From NCBI GenBank assembly GCA_022792495.1, contig JAAWBD010000025.1, positions 1 through 51,927 on the forward strand: a stretch of DNA of 51,927 bases. The letters are read 5' to 3'. The stretch is from Oscillospiraceae bacterium. GTDB lineage: Bacteria > Bacillota > Clostridia > Oscillospirales > Oscillospiraceae. This document shows, in pieces, positions 31,869 through 39,565 of the stretch. Numbering within the stretch: position 1 is the stretch's first letter; each line of letters opens with the position of its first letter. A program made the position numbers and the translations under genes. Under the pieces are notes generated by a model. It was not told where the DNA came from. It worked only from the letters and a program-made list of their open reading frames with translations, and searched no databases.

Positions 31869-33965
31869 ATGAAAAAAGAGACAATTTTGACAGGTCGTTA
31901 CCAGGGCTCCGGCCGGGGCTTCGGCTTTTTCATCCCCGAGGGGGCCCAGAGCCGGAGCGAGGACTGCTTTGTGCCCCCCCACCAGGGGGGCGGGGCCTGG
32001 GATGGGGACACTGTGGAGGCAGTCCTGGGGGTGGAGGATCCCAGGGAGCCGGGCCGGCGCCTGGCCCATGTGGTCAAGGTGGTGGAGCGGGGAAATCCCA
32101 CTGTCACCGGCACCATCCGCCGTCTGAACCGGGAGGTCTGGCTACGGCCGGACAACGAGCGTCTCCCCGACGCCATCAAGGTGACGGGCCGGGTGCAGGT
32201 GCGGGATGGGGAGAAGGCTGCTGTGGAGATGACCGGCTTCGGCGGCGGGGTTATGCCCCCCCAGGGGAAACTCTGCGCTACCTTCGGCCCTGCCGGATCC
32301 CGCTCGGCGGCGGTGGAGGCTATTCTCTATCAGCAGAAGATAGAGCGCCAGTTCCCCCAGGAGGTGCTCGACCAGGCGAACTCCGCCCCACAGAGTGTCC
32401 CCGTCGGGGCCCTCCATGACCGGATGGATCTGCGGGAAAAGACCATTATCACCATCGACGGCGCCGCTTCCAAGGATCTGGATGATGCCATTTCCCTGGA
32501 GCGGGTGGGGGAGGACTGGCTCCTGGGGGTTCACATCGCCGATGTGAGCACCTATGTGGAGCCGGGCTCCACCCTGGATGAGGAGGCCTTCCAGAGGGGC
32601 ACCTCAGTCTATTTTGCCGACCAGGTGATCCCCATGCTCCCCGTGGCCCTCTCCAACGGCATCTGCTCCCTGAACCAGGGGGTGGATCGGCTGACCCTGA
32701 GCTGCTTTATGACCATCGGCCGGGATGGTACGGTTTCGGACCATTCAGTGGTTAAGACCGTCATCCGCTCCACCCAGCGGATGACCTATGAGGACTGCAA
32801 TCTCCTTTTGGGGGAGGAGGACAGCCCCCAGAAGGATTTTCTGATGAAAACTTACGCCTCCATCCTTCCCATGCTCCGGGACATGGCCCAGCTGGCAAAA
32901 AGGCTGGAAGCCCGCCGGAAAAACCGGGGCAGTCTGGAGCTGGAGACCCAGGAGAGCTATATCCTCTGCGACAGCATGGGCCGCCCGGTGGACATTGTGG
33001 CCCGCCATCAGGGCCAGAGTGAGAAGCTCATCGAGGAGTTCATGCTTGCCGCCAACGAGACGGTAGCAAAGCACCTCTTTGACTGTCACCGGCCCGCCGT
33101 ATACCGGGTGCATGAAAAGCCTTCCCAGGACAAGACCGATACCCTCAAGGCCATGCTCTCCCCCCTGGGCTACTCCATTATCCAGGCCGATCATGGCTCC
33201 CTTCAGCGGGTGCTGGCCCAGGCCAGGGGAAAGCCTGAGGCTGCCGCGGTGTCCATGATGATCCTGCGGAGCATGATGAAGGCCAGATACGCCACTGAGA
33301 ATCTGGGGCACTTTGGCGTGGCGGCGGACTATTACTGCCACTTCACCTCCCCTATCCGCCGCTACCCCGACCTGATGGTTCACCGCAGCCTCCACTCCCT
33401 GCTGGACGGCAAGGCAGGGGAGGCCGCAGTGAAAAAGCTGTCCAAATCCTGCGAGCGCGCGGCCCTCCAGTCCTCCCAGCGGGAGCTGGCCGCCCAGACC
33501 GCCGAGCGGGATATCGACAAGCTCTACTTTGCCGACTATATGCACGACCACCTGGGAGAGACCTTCCCCGCCGCGGTCTCCGGGGTCACCCGCTTCGGGG
33601 TGTTTGCCGCTCTCCCCAACGGGGTGGAGGGGCTGATACCCGTAGAGACCCTTCCCGAGGATCGCTATGAGTACGACGACCTGCACATGTCCCTTACCGG
33701 GGAGCGGACGGGGACGGTCTACACCCTTGGGATCCCCCTGACGGTGGTCTGCGTGGCTGCCGACCCCTCCACCGGCCGGGTGGATTTCCGCCTCCCCGGC
33801 CGGGAGGAGGTTCCCGCCAAGGAGAAGGGCTTTTCAGGAGACCGGGGGGATCACCGTTCCCGGCGCTCCGGCGGCAGGGAGCCGGGCAAGACCCCCGGTA
33901 AAAAGCGGTCAGGCCGCCCCGCCATGCACGTGCCCAAGCGGGGCAAACGGGGGAAAAAGCGATGA
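31869..33965 (+). CDS. rnr: Ribonuclease R
   Basis: This 698-residue 3'-5' exoribonuclease of the RNase II/R family degrades structured RNA and takes part in tmRNA quality control. A cold-shock-like region opens the protein (TGRYQGSGRGFGFFIPEG). The catalytic RNB domain has the metal Asp cluster IDGAASKDLDDAIS, VHIADVSTYVEPGSTLD and the conserved YCHFTSPIRRYPDLMVHR. A C-terminal S1 domain (SGVTRFGVFAALPNGVEGLI) is followed by a Lys/Arg/Gly-rich tail of about 50 residues. ATG 31869 has AAGGA 9 nt upstream and the right N-terminus; an in-frame ATG at 31821 lacks a good site. It overlaps the next gene by 4 nt. smpB and ssrA are not next to it here. Confidence 0.96.
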   Translation: MKKETILTGRYQGSGRGFGFFIPEGAQSRSEDCFVPPHQGGGAWDGDTVEAVLGVEDPREPGRRLAHVVKVVERGNPTVTGTIRRLNREVWLRPDNERLPDAIKVTGRVQVRDGEKAAVEMTGFGGGVMPPQGKLCATFGPAGSRSAAVEAILYQQKIERQFPQEVLDQANSAPQSVPVGALHDRMDLREKTIITIDGAASKDLDDAISLERVGEDWLLGVHIADVSTYVEPGSTLDEEAFQRGTSVYFADQVIPMLPVALSNGICSLNQGVDRLTLSCFMTIGRDGTVSDHSVVKTVIRSTQRMTYEDCNLLLGEEDSPQKDFLMKTYASILPMLRDMAQLAKRLEARRKNRGSLELETQESYILCDSMGRPVDIVARHQGQSEKLIEEFMLAANETVAKHLFDCHRPAVYRVHEKPSQDKTDTLKAMLSPLGYSIIQADHGSLQRVLAQARGKPEAAAVSMMILRSMMKARYATENLGHFGVAADYYCHFTSPIRRYPDLMVHRSLHSLLDGKAGEAAVKKLSKSCERAALQSSQRELAAQTAERDIDKLYFADYMHDHLGETFPAAVSGVTRFGVFAALPNGVEGLIPVETLPEDRYEYDDLHMSLTGERTGTVYTLGIPLTVVCVAADPSTGRVDFRLPGREEVPAKEKGFSGDRGDHRSRRSGGREPGKTPGKKRSGRPAMHVPKRGKRGKKR

Positions 33966-35227
33966 CAAAAAGGAATATTATTCCACTATCATTACTTTTT
34001 GTATTTGCTTTAGGGGCCTGTAAGGGGGACGTCACTCCCCCACCTGCCCCCACGCCCTCCCCTGTCTCCGAGACTCTGAGCCCCACCCCCTCCCCGGAAC
34101 CCACCCCCACCCCTGAGCCCGCCGAAGACGAGATCTCTGCCATGACCATCGAGGAATTGGCGGGCCAGCTTTTAGTGGTGGGCGTTGAGGGGACGCAGCC
34201 AGGGGAGGACGCCCACCGGGTCATAGAGGATCTCCGCCCCGGCGGGATCATCCTCTTTGGCCGCAACGTGGACAGCGCCCCCCAGCTTGCGGCTCTGACT
34301 AACGGCCTGAAGGAGATAAATAGGGAGGCGGGCAATATCCCTCTTTTCCTCTGCGTGGACGAGGAGGGGGGCATGGTCTCCCGGATGCCCCCGGAGGTGG
34401 CGGATATCCCCAACGCCTATGACTACTTGCGGTCAAAAAGGGGAGGTACGGAGGCTCTGGGGCAGATCCTGGCGGCAGAGTGTGCCACTTTTGGGTTTCA
34501 TGTAGATTTTGCCCCCGTACTGGACATTTGGAGCAACCCGAACAATACCGTCATCGGCAAGCGCTCCTTCCACACCGATCCCCTGGAGGTCACCATCGCC
34601 GGGCCGTCGGTTGCCTATTCCATGATGGACGCGGGGGTTATTCCGGTGGTGAAGCACTTCCCCGGCCACGGGGACACAGCCACCGATTCCCATGTGGGAC
34701 TCCCCGCGGTGGATAAAACCCGGGAGGAATTGGAGGACAACGAGTTGATGCCTTTTCGGTTTGCTGTGGATGGAGGGGTATGGAAGGCGCTGCGTCATAC
34801 CCCCGTCCCTGCGGTCATGGTGGGCCACATCCTTCTGACGGAGGTGGATCCCCTCCTGCCCTCCTCCATCTCCCCAGCGGTGGTGGATGGCCTTCTCCGC
34901 CAGGAGCTAGGCTTTGAGGGGGTGGTATTCACCGACGACCTGACCATGGGGGCCATCTCCAACACCTACAGCCTGGGGGAGGCCGCCGTCAAGGCGGTAC
35001 AAGCCGGCTGCGACATGCTCCTGGTCTGCCACGGCCTGGACAACGCCCGGGCCGCCCACGCCGCCCTGCTGGAGGCAGTGGAGGCCGGCGACCTCACCCG
35101 CTCCCGCCTGGAGGAGAGCGTAGGGCGTATCCTGGCATTGAAGGAGGCCTATGGGGTGGACGACTCTCCTGTAGGGATCCCCGATGTGGAAAAGCTGAAT
35201 GAGGCCATCCGGGCCGTCATACCGTAA
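33962..35227 (+). CDS. Glycoside hydrolase family 3 lipoprotein (NagZ-like)
   Basis: This 421-residue exported lipoprotein is a beta-N-acetylhexosaminidase-type enzyme acting on peptidoglycan-derived muropeptides. The lipobox is ALGAC (Cys20), followed by a Thr/Pro-rich spacer to residue 57. The GH3 barrel has GGIILFGRNV, LFLCVDEEGGMVSR, VDFAPVLDIWSNP, KHFPGHGDT with TDSHVG (the NagZ-type Asp-His acid/base dyad), and EGVVFTDDLTMGAI with the nucleophile near Asp325. All key residues are present. It overlaps rnr by an ATGA junction, so it is co-transcribed with RNase R, with no obvious functional link. Its site of action is probably the outer face of the membrane or the wall. Confidence 0.93.
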   Translation: MTKRNIIPLSLLFVFALGACKGDVTPPPAPTPSPVSETLSPTPSPEPTPTPEPAEDEISAMTIEELAGQLLVVGVEGTQPGEDAHRVIEDLRPGGIILFGRNVDSAPQLAALTNGLKEINREAGNIPLFLCVDEEGGMVSRMPPEVADIPNAYDYLRSKRGGTEALGQILAAECATFGFHVDFAPVLDIWSNPNNTVIGKRSFHTDPLEVTIAGPSVAYSMMDAGVIPVVKHFPGHGDTATDSHVGLPAVDKTREELEDNELMPFRFAVDGGVWKALRHTPVPAVMVGHILLTEVDPLLPSSISPAVVDGLLRQELGFEGVVFTDDLTMGAISNTYSLGEAAVKAVQAGCDMLLVCHGLDNARAAHAALLEAVEAGDLTRSRLEESVGRILALKEAYGVDDSPVGIPDVEKLNEAIRAVIP

Positions 35228-35264
35228 AAAATCCCCGCCGTACTCAGTACGGCGGGGATTTTTT
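35226..35264. terminator. Bidirectional terminator
   Basis: AAAAAATCCCCGCCGTAC and GTACGGCGGGGATTTTTT form an 18-bp perfect stem with a TCA loop between convergent genes, with A and T runs built into the arms. Confidence 0.94.
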
Positions 35265-35268
35265 GCAG

Positions 35269-36402
35269 TTATCTTCCAATCCACAGCAGGTTGGCGTCGC
35301 TGACAAAGTTGGGTACCGAGTACAGCACCAACGCCTGGTCAATGCCGTTGTCGGCGATATACTGGCTGGGGGAGAGCTTGCAGTACCGGAAATCCATCAG
35401 GTGGATCTCGGAGAAGTGGGGGGTCAGGAAGGGCACCAGGGAGTCGGAGTAGCTGTCCCGGATGAGCAGTAGCTTGGGCTTATCCGCATTCCCCGTTTTC
35501 ACCACCCCAAGGGACTGCTGTCCCCCCAGGAACATGGAGTACTTGTCCTTCTTGGAAAGGTAGCTCTCATCGTAGAGCTCCCGGGGCTCCTCCACCGGGT
35601 TCCCTTTGCTGTCATAGGTGTGGGAGGTGACGGTGATCCCCTCCTCGGGAACGTAGATGTCCATCTCGTCAGGCTCCACCCACCGCACGCCGGAGGAGGA
35701 GAATACCGTACCGTAGAATTCGGTGGACACCGTTGTCTTGCTATACTGGGACAAGGGCACCGGCTCATACCCCAGGGCCTGGCTGAGCCCTACATAGCCG
35801 TAGTAGGCCCCCAGGCTGGTCCAGTGGTGGTCGGTGCGGTAGAAGATGGGCTCCCCCTTGTGGCCTTCCAGAGCCTGGGTCAGATCCACAAAGGGAGCCT
35901 TCACACTCTCCTGGGCCTGCTCCATCACCAATGCCTGGTCATAGTTGGGGGCCCCGGCGGGCAGCTTTTCGGCCCAGAGCTTGGCCTGGGTGGGGATGAG
36001 CCCGAAGGTGACAGGGATCCCCGCCTTCTCCGCAAAAGAGTTAACATAATTAAAATTATTTGTCAACCTCTTCTGCTCCGGCTCCTCAAACCGGGAGATG
36101 AGGGTGGAATCCTCACAGAAATAGACCCCATTGTTCTCCTGCTTACCCACCAGCCGCTCGGCATAGGCCTTGGCCGCCGTCCATCCGTCCCGTCCGGCAA
36201 ACTGATCGGTGACATAGCTCTCATAGCCGGACATAAACTCCCCCGAGGTCAAGGCCTTGACGGTAAGGGCGGGGCGCTGGGCCAGGGGCCGGTTCTCCAG
36301 GTCAGAGAAATCCTGATCCGGCGTCAGGGCGTTGGCAGTGACCACCAGCCCCAAAAACCCACAGAAGAGGGCGGTGAGAAAAACGCTGTACTTCTTGTTC
36401 AT
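35269..36402 (-). CDS. DHHW-family protein (AlgX/DltD-like acyl-transfer partner)
   Basis: This 377-residue protein has an N-terminal membrane or signal segment (VFLTALFCGFLGLVVTANAL) and a SGNH-like extracytoplasmic domain. It contains the eponymous motif FYRTDHHWTSLGAYYGY near residue 192, and LLLIRDSYSDSLVPFLTPHF, which carries the Ser/Asp of the SGNH type. Such proteins work with MBOAT acyltransferases to O-acetylate exopolysaccharide or wall polymers. It follows the MBOAT gene by 33 nt on the same strand, with AGGAGG 7 nt before its ATG, making a two-gene operon. The acceptor polymer is unknown. Confidence 0.9.
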   Translation of the reverse strand: MNKKYSVFLTALFCGFLGLVVTANALTPDQDFSDLENRPLAQRPALTVKALTSGEFMSGYESYVTDQFAGRDGWTAAKAYAERLVGKQENNGVYFCEDSTLISRFEEPEQKRLTNNFNYVNSFAEKAGIPVTFGLIPTQAKLWAEKLPAGAPNYDQALVMEQAQESVKAPFVDLTQALEGHKGEPIFYRTDHHWTSLGAYYGYVGLSQALGYEPVPLSQYSKTTVSTEFYGTVFSSSGVRWVEPDEMDIYVPEEGITVTSHTYDSKGNPVEEPRELYDESYLSKKDKYSMFLGGQQSLGVVKTGNADKPKLLLIRDSYSDSLVPFLTPHFSEIHLMDFRYCKLSPSQYIADNGIDQALVLYSVPNFVSDANLLWIGR

Positions 36403-36435
36403 AGCAAAACCTCCTGGAATGTGAAATTCGATGGA

Positions 36436-37857
36436 TCAGAACCTGAAATAGAGAAAGGGGTTATAGGTAGCGTCCACCAGATAGCAGGTGCATATCCCCA
36501 GCCCCGCCAGGAGCAGCAGGGGCAGCAGGATCATCCTGGCCCTCTCCCCTAGCCGCGCCCAAAGCCCCTTGGCCAGGGGGGTGGAGGCCACCGCCGCCAT
36601 GACCAGCATGGGCAGGTAGGACCGCAGGTAGTAGAAAAAGGCCCCGTTGGCCAGCCCGCCCCCGGCAAAGCCGAACATAGCCCCCAGATAGGACCCCAGC
36701 TGGGCGAAGTCCTCCACCGCGAAGAGGGCCCAGCCGATGGCGATAAAGAACAGGGCGTATACATGCCGCAGCCACCCCGGCCATTTTTCTATGAACCGGT
36801 TCAGGAAAAACTTCTCCGCCACCAGCAGGATCCCGTAATAGAGCCCCCATAGAAGGAAGTTCCAGCTGGCCCCGTGCCAAATTCCCGTGGCGGCCCACAC
36901 CACCATCAGGTTAAACAGGAGCCGGGGCCTGGACACCCGGTTGCCCCCCAGGGGGATATACAGATACTCCCGGAACCAGGAGCCCAGAGAGATGTGCCAC
37001 CGCCGCCAGAATTCAGTGAGAGACTTGGAGATATAGGGGTAATCAAAGTTCTTGGCGAACTCAAACCCCAGCATCCGTCCCAGCCCTACCGCCATATCGG
37101 AGTACCCGGAGAAGTCAAAATAGAGCTGGAAAGCAAAGGCCAATATCCCCAGCCAGGCCCCCGCGGTGGTAAGCTGGCTCACCGGGGTGGCCTTGTAGGC
37201 GTCCCACAGCATTCCCAGATTGTTGGCCAGCAGGGTTTTCTTGGCCAGTCCCACCACAAATACCTGTACCCCGTTGGCAAACCGCTCCGTGGTGTGATCC
37301 CGCCGGTCGATCTGCTCCCCCAGATCCTTGTACTTGATGATGGGCCCCGCGATAAGCTGGGGGAACAGGGTGACAAAGGTGCCGAAATTCAGGATGTTCC
37401 TCTGTACCGCCGCGTCCCCCCGGTACACATCGATGGTGTAGCTCATGGTCTGGAAGGTGTAGAAGGAGATACCGATGGGCAGGGTGAAGGGGATGCTCCC
37501 TCCCCCGGGGAGGGGCAGGCTCTTGATGATGGGCAGTACCCCCAGGCTCCCGGCGATGAAGTTCCAGTACTTGAAGAAGAACAGCAGCGCCAGGTTAAAG
37601 ACCACCGAGGAGCACACCGCCAGCCGGGCGCCCCTGTCGTTGCCCCGCCGCTTGCACCGGTCTACCAGCATCCCGTGGGTGTAGTCGATGGCGGTGGAGG
37701 CGAACATGATGACGATGTACACCGGCTCCCCCCAGGCGTAGAACACCAGGTTCACCACCAGCAGTACCGCGTTCCGCCACCGCAGAGGGATCAGATAGTA
37801 GGCCAAAAGCACCACTGGCAGATAGGTAAAGAGAAAGAATACACTGGAAAAGACCAA
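36436..37857 (-). CDS. MBOAT-family O-acyltransferase (AlgI/DltB-like)
   Basis: This 473-residue polytopic membrane protein moves an acyl group across or along the membrane for polymer O-acylation. It starts MVFSSVFFLFTYLPVVLLAY, the usual AlgI opening, which supports TTG 37857 as the start. LPIGISFYTFQTMSYTIDVY, FPQLIAGPIIKY, EFWRRWHISLGSWFREYLYI and the active-site His segment GIWHGASWNFLLWG are all present. About ten to twelve membrane spans are expected. A weak GGTGG lies upstream of the start. It is paired with the DHHW gene and diverges from the cold-shock-like gene with a gap of only 72 bp. Confidence 0.93.
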   Translation of the reverse strand: MVFSSVFFLFTYLPVVLLAYYLIPLRWRNAVLLVVNLVFYAWGEPVYIVIMFASTAIDYTHGMLVDRCKRRGNDRGARLAVCSSVVFNLALLFFFKYWNFIAGSLGVLPIIKSLPLPGGGSIPFTLPIGISFYTFQTMSYTIDVYRGDAAVQRNILNFGTFVTLFPQLIAGPIIKYKDLGEQIDRRDHTTERFANGVQVFVVGLAKKTLLANNLGMLWDAYKATPVSQLTTAGAWLGILAFAFQLYFDFSGYSDMAVGLGRMLGFEFAKNFDYPYISKSLTEFWRRWHISLGSWFREYLYIPLGGNRVSRPRLLFNLMVVWAATGIWHGASWNFLLWGLYYGILLVAEKFFLNRFIEKWPGWLRHVYALFFIAIGWALFAVEDFAQLGSYLGAMFGFAGGGLANGAFFYYLRSYLPMLVMAAVASTPLAKGLWARLGERARMILLPLLLLAGLGICTCYLVDATYNPFLYFRF

Positions 37858-37926
37858 GGAACCACCGCCAATCTATGATTGAAAAAGGAGTATAAAAATG
37901 GTAAAGTAAAAGAAAAAGGGGGCTGG

Positions 37927-37971
37927 ACAATGGAAGGCCAGACAATGGAAGGCCAGACAATGGAAGGCAGG
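37927..37971 (+). repeat. Threefold 15-bp tandem repeat carrying three start codons
   Basis: ACAATGGAAGGCCAG occurs twice in full, and a third time as ACAATGGAAGGCAGG. Each unit holds an in-frame ATG (37930, 37945, 37960) and a GGAAGG that could act as a weak ribosome site for the next copy. Five residues (MEGQT) are gained or lost per unit, so slippage would change only the N-terminus. Confidence 0.9.
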
Positions 37972-38679
37972 ATCAAATACCTGAACAGGGAGGAAAACTA
38001 CGGCTACATCGAGACCTACAACCGAAAGGTGGGGGATGTGAGCTTCCGCCTGGTGGACGGGAAGCTTCAGGTGGACGACACCGTATCCTTCCTTCTCCAG
38101 CGGAGCCAGAACGGAAAATACTACGCCCGGAATGTGACCCTGGTGGAGCGCAACGAGATCCGCCGCAGCACAGAGGACAAACTGGCCTGGTGCGCGGAGG
38201 GACAGAGGGAGGAGCAGGACTTCGTGAACACTGTGGTTCCCCATCTCCACAGGGATATCATCATCAACCCGAAGAAAAAGACTGACCCCTATGCCATCGA
38301 CCTGGAGGATCGGGGTCAGGGGCGGTACGCCGACCTGAAAAAACAGACCACACCATTTTTCACCGCCGCCGGCAAGGATCCCCGGTATGATCCCCGGTTT
38401 ACCGTCACCTTCAACAGGAAGGACTACGAGCGCTACCGGGAGCTCTATCCCGGCTGTGACATCTATTACTGGGTGGATTGGCAGCAGCTGAGCGGATACG
38501 GTGTGTCCATCCAGCCCTTGACCGGAGTCTGGGTGGCCTCCTTTGCCAGCATGGCGGCCCTGATCGAGAGCGGACAGCTCTACCTCCACCAGTATGATCA
38601 TAGGAAGACCGACGATGTGAACGCAAAGGACAGCTACCTCTTCGACCTCCGGCATCCCATCTTCCAGCGGCTGCTGTAA
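37930..38679 (+). CDS. Cold-shock-like domain fused to PD-(D/E)XK-like nuclease domain
   Basis: This 249-residue protein has an N-terminal OB/cold-shock-like domain (about residues 10-70: GRIKYLNREENYGYIETYNR, DVSFRLVDGKLQVDDTVSF, YYARNVTLVE). The C-terminal domain (about 85-249) carries KTDPYAIDLEDRGQGRYADL, then KKQTTPFFTA, FTVTFNRKDYERYREL and DIYYWVDWQQL. The spaced Asp...DLK arrangement looks like the PD-(D/E)XK nuclease core. The start lies in a threefold repeat; ATG 37930 has GGGGG 7 nt upstream, while an in-frame TTG at 37879 lacks one. There is no partner methylase or toxin. A nucleic-acid-cleaving or binding role is inferred. Confidence 0.75.
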   Translation: MEGQTMEGQTMEGRIKYLNREENYGYIETYNRKVGDVSFRLVDGKLQVDDTVSFLLQRSQNGKYYARNVTLVERNEIRRSTEDKLAWCAEGQREEQDFVNTVVPHLHRDIIINPKKKTDPYAIDLEDRGQGRYADLKKQTTPFFTAAGKDPRYDPRFTVTFNRKDYERYRELYPGCDIYYWVDWQQLSGYGVSIQPLTGVWVASFASMAALIESGQLYLHQYDHRKTDDVNAKDSYLFDLRHPIFQRLL

Positions 38680-38690
38680 AATTTCACAGG

Positions 38691-38718
38691 AAGGGGGCGC
38701 CCCTCCGGGCGCCCCCTT
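38691..38718. terminator. Bidirectional terminator
   Basis: AAGGGGGCGCCC and GGGCGCCCCCTT pair around CTCC between the convergent nuclease-like and DUF4358 genes. The T run is short. Confidence 0.85.
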
Positions 38719-38735
38719 ATGATACCCGTTTGTTC

Positions 38736-39401
38736 TTACTTTGTATAGGTGTTGAACTCCTCCACCACCTCGTCGGCATACTCGGTGACGGCGAACATGA
38801 TGTAATCTCCGTTGGTCACCAGCTTGTAGTTCTTCACCAGCTCCAGCTGATCGGGGAGATACTGGCTCCACTGCTCCTCCAGAAGTACCTGCCGGGCCTC
38901 CAGGGCCGCCTTCACCGTGTCCAGCTTCCCGGGCTGTACCTGGGCGATAAAGAACTCGGTGGCCTGGGTGTTCATAAAGGGCATCTTCCACACATACTCC
39001 ACCAGGTCGGCGGCGTCAACGCCGTAGAAGTCGGCCAGCACCTGGTCGTCCAGGGAGTCGTCAAAGAAGGGCAGCTCCCGGGTGGCGATGGCGTCCCACA
39101 CCGCCTGCACCTTGGACTCCGCGGCAGGAGCCTCGCTGGGGGCGGGCTCCTCACTGGGCTTCTGGGTCTCCGCGGGCTTGTCCTGCGCGTCCCCGCTCTC
39201 CTCGGGAGCGGAGACCTCGGGGCTCTCGCTGACCTCAGGGGAGACCTCGGGGGTCTCGCTGGGCATAACGCTCTCCACCACCTCAGGGGTGTTGGTGACC
39301 TCGGGGGTGGGGGTGGCCTGCGGCTCCTTGGAGCCGCAGGCAGCCAGGGTGAGAACCATAGCCCCGGTCAGTGCCAGGGCGGGAAGAGAAATCTTTTTCA
39401 T
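38736..39401 (-). CDS. DUF4358-type lipoprotein
   Basis: This 221-residue lipoprotein has the lipobox LTLAAC (Cys22) and a long Pro/Glu/Ser/Thr linker (about residues 28-100) that should span the wall. The C-terminal domain (about 105-221) has the DUF4358 pattern: VWDAIATRELPFFDDSLDD, FYGVDAADLVEYVWKMPF, QATEFFIAQVQPGKLDTVKA, QWSQYLPDQLELVKNY, VTNGDYIMFAVTEYADEVV. The function is unknown; related genes often lie near envelope or sporulation genes. ATG 39401 has GGAG about 10 nt upstream. An upstream reading to 39446 would add residues with no signal-peptide logic. Confidence 0.85.
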   Translation of the reverse strand: MKKISLPALALTGAMVLTLAACGSKEPQATPTPEVTNTPEVVESVMPSETPEVSPEVSESPEVSAPEESGDAQDKPAETQKPSEEPAPSEAPAAESKVQAVWDAIATRELPFFDDSLDDQVLADFYGVDAADLVEYVWKMPFMNTQATEFFIAQVQPGKLDTVKAALEARQVLLEEQWSQYLPDQLELVKNYKLVTNGDYIMFAVTEYADEVVEEFNTYTK

Positions 39402-39565
39402 AGGGCAAAACTCCTTTTTAATGTGATACAGTCCCTTTGACGGCAAAACAGAAAAAAGGTTCCCTCAAAAATCAAAAAATTTTTGCATCTATTTTCTCCT
39501 CCCGTCGCAGGCGGCGAGATCTCTTCCGATCCAGTCAGCTTTTTCATTTTTCGCTTTTCACTTCC

